The notes beneath the pieces are model-generated. The model was not told the DNA's origin and ran no database searches. It was given only the letters and a program-made list of their open reading frames with translations. A DNA stretch of 64,000 nt, taken from NCBI GenBank assembly GCA_029449235.1, contig JANATG010000004.1, forward strand, positions 558,001-622,000, in the 5' to 3' direction. How positions within the stretch are numbered: the first letter of the stretch is position 1; every line of letters starts with the position of its first letter. Source of the DNA: Linnemannia schmuckeri. Lineage: Eukaryota; Mortierellomycota; Mortierellomycetes; Mortierellales; Mortierellaceae. Below, one piece after another: positions 21,795 to 31,599 of the stretch. Both the position numbers and the translations under genes were made by a program.

Positions 21795-23780
21795 ATGTCC
21801 GGTCTTGATGACTTTCCAGTCCTAGTCTCCATTGATTTTGGGACTACCTTCTCGTAAATAGGTGTGCTTTACAACGTTTGAGCATGTAGCTGTTGATTCT
21901 TCCTACTCAGTATTCACTATTCTTTTTTTTTTTCGAATGATTATATCTCTAGAGGATGTGCATACGCTTATATTCCACAAGACAAGACGCCCAAACTGAT
22001 ATCAGAATGGTAAGAGTTGTTTCATTGCCGCGGACATGCACAAGGCACTCCATTAAGTCATTCATTTACATATCTGCCAAATGACCAAATCTAGGCCAAA
22101 TCAAACCATGTACTACGCGAAGACACCCACTGTCAGTCTTTACAAGAAGAACAAGGGCAAATACGAGATGTCGGCATGGGGTGGTGGCTCGAAATTGAAG
22201 AAAGGGATGCAAAAATCGGAATACATCCATCTCTACAAGTTCAAGACCCACCTAGACGAAACTGCTGATTTGCCGCCTTGGAAAAGCCCTATTACTGTAC
22301 CTGACGCCATAGCGGATTATCTCAAAGCGTTCCACGAGTACGCCGCGGGAGAGATCGAACAGCAACTGGCAAAGCGCTATACTCGCGAGCGTTTTCGATA
22401 TTGCCTGACCGTGCCCGCCATGTGGTCGGATAAGGCCAAGGGTGTCATGAGGCGAGCAGCCATTCAAGCCGGCATGATAAAAAAAAACGACAAGGAGGAC
22501 CGTTTGATGTTGGTGTCGGAGCCCGAAGCAGCAGCCATGTATTGCGAACGAAGGTGCAACGAGTACGATCTCAAGCATGGTGACAGGTTCTTAATCTGCG
22601 ATGCAGGCGGTGGAACTGTTGACCTTATTGTATACGATATCGCCGAGTCGGCTGAAGGTCGAAACCTCTCGGAGGTCACCAAAGGTCACGGTGCTACTTG
22701 TGGCTCAATGCTCATAGACCTGAACTTTGGTAACCTTCTGATAAAGAAGTTTACAATGCAAGGCGCCAAGATTCAAGACGACGTCACCATCCCGAATTTG
22801 GTCGAGAAGTTTGCCTTTGCGCTCAAGCCCCTCTTCAATGGCAAGGATGACCTACATCTCGAACTCCCTTGGAATTCGTTCTTTAAGAGCATTAAGGATC
22901 CGGGCGCCATCGGCATCGATGAAGACACCATGACCTTTACGGCTGCCGAGCTGAAGGAGGTTGTCTTTGATCCAGTCGTGAGAAAAGTTCTGGAGCTGAT
23001 TCGGGACCAGCTTGACCAAGCCAAGAACTGCTCCGCCATCTTCATGGTCGGCGGGTTTGGATCGTCGACGTATTTGTTGGACTGTGTGAAGCGGACATAT
23101 GGTCACAAGGTCAGGCTTATTTCGGCACCCAATAGACCCGAGATTGCCGTGGTCTTTGGAGCGGTATACGCGGGATTGAACCCAAGAAAAGTCACTGCAC
23201 GAGCAACTCGTCGTTGCTATGGTGTTGGCGTACTGGAACCATTTAGGGTAGGCATCGACCCTCCTAAGTTGATGAAGTGCAGGGTAGATGGGGTGATGTG
23301 TAGGAATCGCTTCAGCAAATTTGTCACAAAAGGTCAGCTGGTCAAGATGGACGAGTGTATCAGTCACTCGTACGTTCTTGTATATCAGGGTGTTGAGGAA
23401 GCTGGAGACTTTAAAATCTCTGTCTACACCATTGATGGAGATCCACCGCAATATGTCACCGGCCTGCATGAATCGGCGTATATCTCAATCCCTGACCCCT
23501 TTACGACTGCAGACCTGCCTGGAAAAGAGGTAACGGAGAGCTCAATTTCACAAGCATTTCGGTTGAGTTGATTGCTGCCAGCCTTATACTAACATTGTTA
23601 TTTTTCTCTCTATTGACATTACAGGTTCTCTGTGAACTGATATTCTATTTTGGTTTAAGTGAAGTCAAAGTCGAGGCAACCGTTCTAGGCAAAAGCTACA
23701 TCACGAGACTTCAGTTCGACATTGACAGTCATGTCAACCTTCCAAGACAGATCCTTTTTAACAGCACTCGAGAGTACTAG
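21795..23780 (+). CDS. HSP70-like ATPase (HSPA12-type, actin-like ATPase fold)
   Basis: Four exons close in frame to 568 aa: 21795-21853, 21953-22009, 22095-23529 and 23625-23780. The nucleotide-binding motifs of the HSP70/actin fold are present: phosphate-1 VSIDFGTTFSGCAYAY near residues 11-26 (intron 1 falls inside it), phosphate-2 FLICDAGGGTVDLIVYD near 203, and the adenosine motif FMVGGFGSSTYL near 354. LTVPAMWSDKAKGVMRRAA is the family's conserved block. The C-terminal part is short and beta-rich, with no EEVD tail. This matches the divergent HSPA12-like proteins common in Mucoromycota and Mortierellomycota; the client or role is unknown. It is an intact gene sitting in the transposon-rich block. 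A TATA box lies at 21724. Confidence 0.85.
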
Positions 23781-24185
23781 ATGCCCGGATCTTTCCTCCA
23801 GTCAAGTACACCCATCATAACTCTATCTACAAAAGACAGCTTAAACGGAGATGTACCGAAACAATGCTTATGAATTTAAGGATAAAGAAATACCGAATAG
23901 GCTCCTGAGTGTCCTGGTTGGCTGCGTCATTGATGGTAATTAGGAGAACTTTCCCCCGAAGGTGCCACACATCAACAATCATTTCTGCAAAAAGAGATTA
24001 CAAGCACATACACAAACAATGTAAATAAAAGAAGGCCCCCTCCCTATCCAACTGCTAACAGATATACTAGCCTACTTCCTTCTTCCTTTATAAAAAAGCT
24101 TTTCCAAAGTGCTTTTTTACCCCTATTTCCTTCACTCTACAAGGCTTAAAGATCTATCTCCGAAGCAAGGAATCACTGACGTCGT
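23781..24185. other. 3' flank of the HSP70-like gene, no gene seen
   Basis: AT-rich 400 bp with an AATAAA-like element near 24022. The stretch from about 24100 may hold degraded upstream codons of the Crinkler-like fragment (CTTAAAGATCTATCTCC) but the frame is broken. Confidence 0.35.
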
Positions 24186-24886
24186 AAAATCCTCATCAAG
24201 AGCGCGTTATCTCCTCAGTTTGACAACATTGCAGCGAAAGACCTCGCCTTCTGGAGTGTCTCCATTCCTGACGATGAAGACGACGACGAGATCCCCATCG
24301 TATTTGGCAATGTCAATAATAAGGACAAGAAGAAACTCAGAGCGACCCGTGGCCTGGTGGAGGTCTTACCAGACAAGCCGCCCAAAAACACCATTCATGT
24401 CGACGTTCAGCGCCATCCTCGAGGCAATGAAGGCACGTGTTTCTCTCATTCACACCTTAGGCATGAGCTTGTTTCTTTTGTAGTAACCCTAATTCACCTT
24501 CCCGATTGCATGTCATGGTCCATGCACCTGTCTCTTCTCGAGCCTTGACTCCCCTCCTTGGCACTCTTTCGGATAGTTCTCGTCCTGGCACTCCATTGTC
24601 TAGTAGGAGCAGTTGCTCATCACGCGTCATTCCCTGTTTGCTTTATTTGTATATTCAATTGACCCATAACCTGCCCTCGTTTTCCATACAATTAGGCGGT
24701 CTCCACGCCGACATCAAAAGGATCACGGACAAGTTCTTTGCGCCAGGATCAGACACTGTCAACTTTCTCGACGCGTTTGTGAAAGGTAATAGAGCGCTAT
24801 CTGATACTTCAGGATCCATTCGTGGTTTACCAAGAGCGTGGCGTCGTGGATTCGGAATAGCACCTGAAAATTTGTCTTTTGTTTAG
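24186..24886 (+). pseudogene. Crinkler (CRN)-like protein, N-terminal fragment
   Basis: The first block (24186-24430) reads KILIKSALSPQFDNIAAKDL, AFWSVSIPDDEDDDEIPIVF, then KKKLRATRGLVEVLPDKPPK and NTIHVDVQR. This is the ubiquitin-like N-terminal module of Crinkler-family proteins, with the typical LxxWxVSIP and TIHVxVQRP signatures. A second block after a possible intron (from about 24697) reads GLHADIKRITDKFFAPGSD, then FLDAFVKG and SIRGLPRAWRRGFG, the linker usual in the Mortierella type, and stops at 24884. Upstream there is an in-frame TGA and no good start, and the effector-like C-terminal domain is missing. It is read as a truncated, decayed gene. An unrecognised upstream exon is the alternative. 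Confidence 0.6.
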
Positions 24887-25039
24887 ACGTGAAGGTGGAT
24901 CCTGTCCCAGCTGGAATGAGTAGGTCACAAGGAGTTGCCTGAAGCGACAGATCATGTCAGCCAGCGATTACGATACTAATCTTTACTTCGCTCGTTGGAA
25001 TGTGCTGAAATAGCTCAACCATTTTCTCGCCCTACGCCT

Positions 25040-25237
25040 TCACTCCAATCCCAGGGCATCTTGTGTACTGGAAGTCTGACTAGAGCTCTTTCTTTCCGTT
25101 GATGAACTAACCATGGGTAACTTTCTTTGACCCAAGATGGATACAGGAGCCAAGGACCTTGGGATATCGATGGAGCTGCGACTGTACTTCTTAACAGGAT
25201 GTACATAAAGAGACGAAACTCGTCCCTCGAATGCCAT
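25040..25237 (-). pseudogene. Possible MOSC N-terminal (mARC-like) gene fragment
   Basis: The minus-strand frame RVSSLYVHPVKKYSRSSIDI followed by ERKSSSQTSSTQ resembles the beta-barrel N-domain of MOSC proteins (V-x-x-L-x-x-[YH]-P-[IV]-K, later Q-T/R-Q), which are molybdenum-cofactor enzymes of the mARC group. Only about 60 residues are visible, the middle diverges and nothing continues downstream. If correct it is a small relic. A chance match is possible. Confidence 0.3.
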
Positions 25238-25574
25238 CCAATAATCATATTAGAGCTATTCTCAGTTTCAACATGTAAGTCCATCTAACTCGGTCTAAGT
25301 GATCCTAACTGACTGTTGCCTGCATGTTTTGGCTGCAATGCAGCGCCTTGATAATGAAATAGCTACGTACTTATCATTTAGAGGTACTACAAGAAAGGTC
25401 AGGAGCTAATAAGCAAACTCTTGTTCAGATTGCAGTGTTCTCTGTTAAAGCTAAATTTCGGTTTCACTTTGCTCGATCAGTAAAAACGATCCACTATTTC
25501 CTATGAAAAGTAGATTTTTCTGCAAAATGGAGTGTAGGACGCGCTCCTTACCACACTAACGGGAGGAGCGACAT

Positions 25575-25645
25575 CTGACTTGTTGCAGCCAAGCGTTCAT
25601 GGCGACGTTGCCTTTTGATCCTTTTGTGTTCGTTCTCCCTACCAT
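25575..25645 (+). rRNA. Degenerate 28S rRNA fragment 1
   Basis: GCAGCCAAGCGTTCATGGCG, then ACGTTGCCTTTTGATCC, matches the 28S segment CAGCCAAGCGTTCATAGCGACGTTGCTTTTTGATCC with single-base changes and one deletion. Similarity fades after about 70 bp. It is a non-functional piece. Confidence 0.6.
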
Positions 25646-25730
25646 ATCTGTTAAGCATCATTAGAGTAACCGTCTACAGTCCATGGTACATTGGGGAACT
25701 ACTCCTGGTTGCACAGGATATGCGACAATA

Positions 25731-25782
25731 AAATCTTCCCAAGCGTAACGTATACAATCGAAAAATCTTCCCAAGCGTAAGA
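25731..25782. repeat. Short tandem duplication (AAATCTTCCCAAGCGTAA unit)
   Basis: The 18-bp word AAATCTTCCCAAGCGTAA occurs twice, 30 bp apart, with related bases between. It lies between two 28S-derived fragments. Confidence 0.7.
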
Positions 25783-25796
25783 TATGCACAGAAGAT

Positions 25797-25865
25797 GGAT
25801 TACTGGCTTGTGGCGCCAAACGCTTATAGTTGCTTTTGATCCTTCGATATTGGCTCTTTCAATCC
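25797..25865 (+). rRNA. Degenerate 28S rRNA fragment 2
   Basis: ACTGGCTTGTGGCGCCAAAC followed by GCTTATAGTTGCTTTTGATC and CTTCGATATTGGCTCTTTC matches the same 28S region as fragment 1 and as the larger 28S piece at 30432, with several substitutions and small deletions. Non-functional. Confidence 0.65.
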
Positions 25866-25903
25866 TTGCCTTGCCCAAATTTGAGGGCGCGTCGTCGATG
25901 CTG

Positions 25904-26187
25904 TTGCAAAATAAGGTAGCGGCTAGGCAGCGGTGGCGATGCCTTAGATTAGCAGTCATATTCTTTGTAAACATAGTACTGGTAGTGTGCCCAGCCCTCT
26001 TGTCTGCTCTTTGTCCTTTTACACGTCACTTCTTGGACCAGAGCAGTACTGATAAGAGTTTCGCTGGCGCGCTGCAGTGTATCGTTTCGTGTGATTCTTT
26101 AGGACACTATTATCACTACCCCCGTACCGATTGAGGACTTAACAGCGGTCCTACAACTCTGGCCTTCGACCCTCTCCCTGAGTAACA
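25904..26187 (-). repeat. LTR-like repeat, copy 2 (inverted)
   Basis: Same family as 15849-16174 and 26276-26560 but on the minus strand, 284 bp, from TGTTACTCAGGG (at 26187) to TTTTGCAA (at 25904). It lies just outside the left end of the pogo-like element and forms a large inverted pair with the copy inside that element. No target duplication was seen around it. Confidence 0.65.
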
Positions 26188-26275
26188 TTATGAAAATCAT
26201 TGGTACAGTCGTACCTCTCCTATAGTATATGCTTTTGCTGCAGAGCTGAATATACTATAGGAGAGGATATACTAT

Positions 26276-26560
26276 TGTTACTCAGGGAGAGGGTCGAAGG
26301 CCAGAGTTGTAGGACCGCTGTTAAGCCCTCAGTTGGTACGGGGTAGTGATAGTAATGTCCTAATGGAACCACACGAAACGATATACTGTAGCGCGCCAAC
26401 GAAACTCTTGTCAGCATTACTCTCGTCCAAGAAGTGATGTGTTCAAGGACAAAGAGCAGACAAGAGGGCTTTGCACACTAATAATACTATGTCTACTAAA
26501 GAATATGACTGCTAATCTAAGGCATCGCCACCGCTGCCTAGCCGCCACCTTATTTTGCAA
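26276..26560 (+). repeat. Solo LTR (copy 3) nested in the pogo-like element, 5-bp target duplication
   Basis: This 285-bp copy begins TGTTACTCAGGG and ends TATTTTGCAA and is bounded on both sides by ACTAT (26271-26275 and 26561-26565). A 5-bp duplication is what LTR-retrotransposon integration leaves. The flanking sequence is a subterminal repeat of the host transposon, so this insertion is younger than that element. No internal retrotransposon sequence remains, hence solo LTR. Confidence 0.8.
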
Positions 26561-26663
26561 ACTATAAGCGAAGCCACATTTTGTGCTGTGCCCCTTAAAA
26601 ATGTCATGTGCTCTTCTTTTGGCTTGAGTAATAGTGCAGACATCATTCAGTAGTCAATCCAAA

Positions 26664-28538
26664 ATGGAATCGCCTGATGAGCTATTTACAAGGAGCCTAG
26701 AATCCTCTCCAGTTCCTTCACTTGCGCCTTTGGAGAACGAAGAAGAGGCTGTACCTCCTCACCAACTTGTCGTTAATAAAAAACCCGCTGCAAAAAGAGT
26801 AAGTGATTTCAAATGTTATTTGAATTTACCATTAGTGACAAGCCATAACCAACTTGTTGTCAATACTTTTCTGCGTAGAGCAAAAAGAGCACTCCCACCA
26901 ACGAGCAACGGAAACGGCTATGCGAGAGGTATGCGAAAGGCGACTTGACACAGAAGGAACTAGGCGAATGGGGCAAGGTCGAGTTCAATCTACCAGCACC
27001 CATCAATCAACCAACACTCAGCCGTTATCTCAGCCAAGGCAAAAAACGTGTCTTTGACAATATGAACTCATCGGAATTGGATGCCAAGCGAGTGAACGAA
27101 GTCGTCAACAAGGAGCTGGATGAGGCTCTTGCAGCGTGGGTTTTGAATTGCCAGCGAACAGGAGCTGCCCTTACTGGCCTTCTTATCATGCAAAAGGGTG
27201 AAAGGCTTGCCGAGACGATGAAACCCGCTCCATCATTTTCTCAGGGATGGTTCCAATAGTTCCTTCTTCGTCACAAGCTTCGAGGAGTCAAGATGCATGG
27301 AGAGTCCGGGTCTGTTAGCCAAGAGCACATACAAGCAACAATATCGAAAATACAACAAACCGTTGCCGAGTTTGACCCCAACGACGTGTGTAACATGGAC
27401 GAGTCCGGATTGTACTTCTGTCTCGCACCCAACCGCACGATTGCATCTGGAAAGGTTTCTGGATTCAAGAAGTCCAAAACAAGAATGTCTATTGCATTAA
27501 CGTCGAATGCCACGGGAACCGACAAACGACCATGCTTTTTATTGGAACTGCCAAGAAACCCAAGTGCTGCGGCCGCAGAACTCCCAGGGAACTTGGATTC
27601 CAGTATTATTACAATAAAAAGGCATGGATGACAGGTAATACAGAATATACTGAAACAGTTGATGGGTTTTGCTTGTTATTTACCATATAACTAACAAATA
27701 CTCTGCAGGTGTTATTTTTCGATCATGGCTGGAGGAGTTTGACAGGGCCATGCGAGTAGAGGGTAGACACATCCTTTTGCTTCTGGACAATGCTTTTTCC
27801 CATACCTCTCTAGGACTGGTCCTCAACAACATCACCATTCAAATGCTACCGCCAAACACAACTTCAGTATTACAGCCCATGGATGCAGGAATCATTGCCG
27901 CGTTCAAGTGTCACTACCGCCGTCGCCATCCCAAATGGGCCGTCACCAAAGCGGACCTCGGACAACGCGACATCTACAAGGTTCATATTCTTCAGGCAAT
28001 GATATGGTGCAGGCGCGCATGGGCCTCAATCGAACCAACCAAGATCAAGAATTGCTTTTTCCATACAAAGCTGTTCGGACCCAGTAACGAGACCCCACTA
28101 GTCGACAAGCAACTCCAGGAGGCTCGTGATGAGATCGACCATAACATGTGTCTTATTCCACCCGACCAGCGAATAGATGTGGATGGGTTTGTTGCACCGG
28201 AGGATGAGAACGAGAATATCCACATTCATTTGAATGATGCTGAGTTGTTGGCTTTGCCTTTGAATGGAGAGGGAGATGGAGAGGATGGAGAGGATGGAGA
28301 TGAGGAGGAGGCAGAGGAGCAGGGTCCACCATTGCCAACCAAGTTGGAGATTCTTGCAGCAATGGACATCACTATGCAATACATCGATGGCGATATATGT
28401 GCCATTGAATATCCTGCTGAGGGAGACACTTATGCAACTACTCTCAAAGCGTTGAAGGGATGGCGCGTAGCCTTGCACAGAAGTATACTATCAAACATGA
28501 CCCAACCCACCCTTACTACCTTTTTCAAGCCCACATAA
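26664..28538 (+). pseudogene. pogo/Tigger-like DDE transposase, two disabling changes
   Basis: The start MESPDELFTRSLESSPVPSL leads to an intron (about 26800-26877), then a Psq/CENP-B-type helix-turn-helix (RKRLCERYAKGDLTQKELGE and NQPTLSRYLSQGKKR). DDE_1 catalytic motifs follow: VCNMDESGLYF, LLLLDNAFSHTS and LQPMDAGIIAAFKCHYRRR. A second intron lies at about 27633-27708. The C-terminus is acidic (GEGDGEDGEDGDEEEAEEQG). It is damaged by an in-frame TAG (27257-27259, in GWFQ-stop-FLLRHKL) and by a one-base indel in a T run near 27535, after which the true frame continues as IGTAKKPKCCGRRTPRELGF. All three Asp are kept, so inactivation looks recent. Confidence 0.85.
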
Positions 28539-28749
28539 GATTTGTATCCACAGCTAAAATAAAAAATATGACCACTCCACTCAATACTAATTGAATCGCT
28601 TATAGTATACAGCGACAAGGTCGATATACTATAGGAGAAAGTGATAGTATATACTATAAGAAAGCCTGAATCTAGATTTTTGAAAAAAAAAATATATTAT
28701 AGGAGAGGGATATACTATACGGGAATATACTATAGGGGAGGTACGACTG

Positions 28750-29640
28750 TATTCATTCTTACGAGAGCCTGATCAAGGATGTGCAGGTGTATGCGTGGGT
28801 TGTGGAGGTCTTCTTGTGAGCGATACCGTAAGCGTTCTTAATAAGGGTCTGTGGCGCTCGTGCAAGGGTTTTACGAGGGAGATCGTTCGTGCGGCAGCTC
28901 TAGTGACGGTGCTTGCAATGGTTTTGCTATAGTTGTTGCGAACGTAGTGTGAGCGCCGTTACGTGTGTAGAGTCTTGAGGTAGTATCAAATGTGTGTCGG
29001 TGCAGGACGCTGGATAGGTGCGACTTCTTTATATACTTGAAGGTGGTAAAATAAACGAAATAAACCGAGTTGTTATCTATGGGCATGGAAAGAGAAAACA
29101 AATCAAGGGTGCACCTCTTCCATCTGGACCTGGAATGTGAAAGATCAAGGGTGCTACGTAATAGGAGGGACACCGAAAGGTCAAAATTATGCTGAAAAAG
29201 AATGGCCGCCAAAAGGATCAAGGGTAGGCTGAGAGAAAAAAAGAGAGAATAGGAAAACCACATCCGAAAGAGCAGGGGGATGCATAAGAAAAAGAAAGTG
29301 GGTCGCTCAAAGATCAAAGGTATACTCAGAAAAGGAGGGACACTGAAGAACCAAGGGCATGCTGAGAGAGGAGGGATGCCAAACACCATCAAGGTGTTGC
29401 GGTACGGGGTTTTTATTTCTATTTTACCCCGCCTTTTTATTTAACGAAGAAGTGCTGCCAGCGACCACATCACCACATGGCAGATGGTTGCTGCTCAACT
29501 ACCACCTCCGTGATTATTTATAATAATTATCATTGTGATTATTTGCTACCTCAGTGACTAGCTGTCACCTCTGTGATTAAATATCACTCCAGTGGTGTAA
29601 AACAATAAACAACTCTTTTCTTCTCGTTGACTCAAGCCCC
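28750..29640 (-). repeat. Probable decayed LTR retroelement debris
   Basis: On the minus strand a TATATAAAG box (about 29029-29037) is followed by about 150 bp of leader-like sequence. At 29090-29400 there is a run of diverged segments each with GATCAAGGGT or similar. On the plus strand, AATAAACAACTCTTTTCTTC at about 29603-29622 looks like an LTR polyadenylation end. No gag or pol reading frame remains, so family and limits are uncertain. Confidence 0.3.
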
Positions 29641-30117
29641 GATACTTTTCAAAGGGATAACATCACGGGACAACATCATGTTGGAATGAGAAGGCCGTGG
29701 GAGGACTGTTAAGAGGCAGAGTGACGAAACAAAGAGGGGAAATGGAGTTGTTGAGGTAGAGTTCGAGAAGGACAAGAGTGAAGATAATACAGAGAAAGAT
29801 GAACACCCAATACAGGAAGGACATTCCAAAAGGAAACAGATATGATGAAGACAACTTTATGAGGAAAAAGGAACAAAAGAAGTGAGTAACTGTCTAGGGC
29901 TAAGCTAGCTATCTTATAGGGAACGGGAGTTGGGGGAGAGATCGTCTATGCTAAGAGTCATATCTATGGAGGGTCAGGAATGGACTGAGAGCGATGGTAG
30001 CTACCTGAAAGCGATGGTAACTACCTAAGATAGATGGAGGTCGGCGCCGTATGTGAGCACGACCTCCTACGAGATCCTAGCAAGAGTATCTAAGTGGTGG
30101 CTTAGACGCGCCAAACG
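29641..30117. other. Spacer with no recognised gene
   Basis: The stretch includes three diverged GAGCGATGGTAGCTACCTGA-like units at about 29989-30030. No coding sequence, RNA gene or transposon end was recognised. Confidence 0.3.
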
Positions 30118-30420
30118 CAGCAATCAAGGGACAACATCAAGGGATAACACCAAAGGACAACATTAAGGGACAACACCAAGGGACAACATCAAGGGACAAC
30201 ATCAAGGCATAAAAATCAAGGGACAACATCAAGGAGCAATACCAAGGAGCAATAGTAATGGACAACACCAAAGGACACCAATAAGGGATAATGGGAAAAG
30301 ATCAAGGGAGGCTGGAAAAGATCAAGGAAGGCTGGAAAAGATCAACGGATGCAGGAAAAGATCAAGGGATGAAAAGATTAAGGGATAAAAATAAGGGATG
30401 AGAAAAAAGGCCCGTGAATA
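30118..30420 (+). repeat. Minisatellite: 13-bp ATCAAGGGACAAC units, then 20-bp AAGATCAAGGG units
   Basis: From 30118 to about 30290 the word ATCAAGGGACAAC repeats in more than ten imperfect copies. From about 30290 the period changes to about 20 bp (AAGATCAAGGGAGGCTGGAA). Both share the ATCAAGGG core, which also recurs singly at 17418, 18380, 29097, 29143 and 29216. This points to one spreading repeat or LTR component. It directly precedes the 28S fragment. Confidence 0.75.
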
Positions 30421-30431
30421 GCAGGATGGCG

Positions 30432-30547
30432 ACTGGCATATGGCAGCCAAGCGTTTATAGCGACGTTGCTTTTTGATCCTTCGATGACGGCTCTTCCTAT
30501 CCTACTGAAGCAGAATTCAGTAAGCGTTGGATTGTTCACCCACTAAT

Positions 30548-30602
<55 letters not shown>

Positions 30603-31003
30603 ATGAAATGTTGTTGTAATAGTAATTGAACTTAGTACGAGAGGAACCGTTCATTCGGATAATTGGTATTTGGGCCTGCCTGAGTAGGCAATGGCCCGAA
30701 GCTATCATCCGTTGGGTTATGACTGAACGCCTCTAAGTCAGAACCCGTGCTAGAACGTGACGATTACCGCCTTTTCCGATTTTTAGTTGAATACGAATAG
30801 ATCTTCGGATCCTGAATCATACTACGTGGGGTTATCTTGCAGAGCGGAAAGGCTTTGTGAGGTTCCTGCTAATGTTAATTTCAAATATTGGAAGAGATAA
30901 ATCCATTGCAGACGACTTTAATTGAACGGGGTATTGTAAGCAGTAGAGTAGCCTTGTTGCTACGATCTGCTGAGATTAAGCCCATTGTTCTATAGATTTG
31001 TTC
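30432..31003 (+). rRNA. 28S rRNA 3' terminal fragment (displaced, probably a pseudogene)
   Basis: About 570 bp match the 3' end of fungal 28S rRNA. Diagnostic words are GATTGTTCACCCACTAATAG, GGGAACGTGAGCTGGGTTTA, GACCGTCGTGAGACAGGTTA, the sarcin-ricin loop AGTACGAGAGGAACC and the terminal GGGGTATTGTAAGCAGTAGA and ACGATCTGCTGAGATTAAGC. The 5' boundary is in the CTGGCTTGTGGCAG region. Substitutions are seen at normally invariant sites (for example TCGATGACGG for TCGATGTCGG), and the rest of 28S is absent. It is therefore a relic outside the rDNA array, though the SRL is intact. Confidence 0.9.
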
Positions 31004-31462
31004 AAAAGAACAATATCTCTCTTTCTTTTCCATTCTTTTTTTTACTGTCGGGTATATCTTAAGGGCCCTATATCAAGGCAGGCGGTGATCAAGATGAATT
31101 TTTCTTTTGCCGCGTCAGTTAACAACGCCCATAAAAAACAAATAGGTCGCCTCATCCAGCTCTGGCACCCTGAGCAAGGTGTTGCTGGCATAAAAAGAGA
31201 CTTGGTCCTAGGGGCACCAGCAAACGCCGTTTCCCAAGTCTCGTGCTAGAAAGCCATATAAAAAAATCCGTGCAGGAGCCGCGTAAGAGATGTCGTGCTA
31301 GGGTCATGTAATAAATCCCGTGCACGAGCCCTGTAAAATTTCTCGACTCTCTCGCCTTGAAACAGCTGGTATGCGGTGGACTAACCTCTTTGCCAGTGAG
31401 TGAAAAAGTTCATCGAGGTATGGCATTCGATATATGTTTGGTGACAAACTACCACCTTTAAG
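31004..31462 (+). other. Probable rDNA intergenic spacer between 28S end and 5S
   Basis: Unassigned 459 bp lying between the 28S 3' end and a 5S half in the same orientation. It includes a T-rich stretch just after 28S and two related CCGTGCA-GAGCC words (near 31268 and 31319). Linkage of 5S to 28S inside the rDNA unit is common in early-diverging fungi, so this is read as spacer by position. Confidence 0.45.
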
Positions 31463-31541
31463 CTACGGTCATACACAACTAAACCCACCGCATCCCGTCC
31501 GATCTGCGCAGTTAAACAGTTGATGGCATAGTCAGTACTTA
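31463..31541 (+). rRNA. 5S rRNA, 5' half (fragment)
   Basis: CTACGGTCATA, then CCACCGCATCCCGTCCGATC and TGCGCAGTTAAACAG, is the 5' half of 5S rRNA, ending near AGTCAGTACT. The remaining 3' half does not follow: about 60 bp later monooxygenase exon 5 begins. The missing half is at 15013-15062 in the same orientation. Together they make about one full 5S (near 118 nt) with a roughly 10-bp overlap at AGTYAGTACT. Confidence 0.8.
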
Positions 31542-31599
31542 ATGCAAGGTTATTTGTTCAGCCGTACCGTAACGTTAGCCTGCTAGAAAAGCTACACAG

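Larger units (their letters stand above)
26206..28749 (+). mobile_element. pogo/Tigger-like DNA transposon (Tc1/mariner superfamily)
   Basis: The left end CAGTCGTACCTCTCCTATAG (26206 on) is mirrored at the right end (CTATAGGGGAGGTACGACTG, ending 28749) with one mismatch over 24 bp. Both ends are flanked by TA (26204-26205 and 28750-28751), the target duplication of this superfamily. Subterminal copies of the TATACTATAGGAG word recur at both ends (near 26250 and 28600-28740). It encodes a DDE transposase with three catalytic Asp motifs and is 2,544 bp long including a nested 285-bp LTR. Near-matching ends and a mostly open ORF imply recent activity. Confidence 0.9.

Noticed and set aside
22852..23469. 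205-codon antisense frame in the HSP70-like gene
   Set aside because: It lies entirely opposite a conserved ATPase exon and shows no motif.
25904..26560. The large inverted repeat read as terminal repeats of a single transposon
   Set aside because: One arm is bounded by its own ACTAT duplication and lies inside another element; each arm matches an independent copy at 15849-16174, so these are two separate LTR insertions.
30432..31541. A functional rDNA unit
   Set aside because: Only the 3' end of 28S and half of 5S are present, with changes at conserved positions and no 18S or 5.8S in the window.
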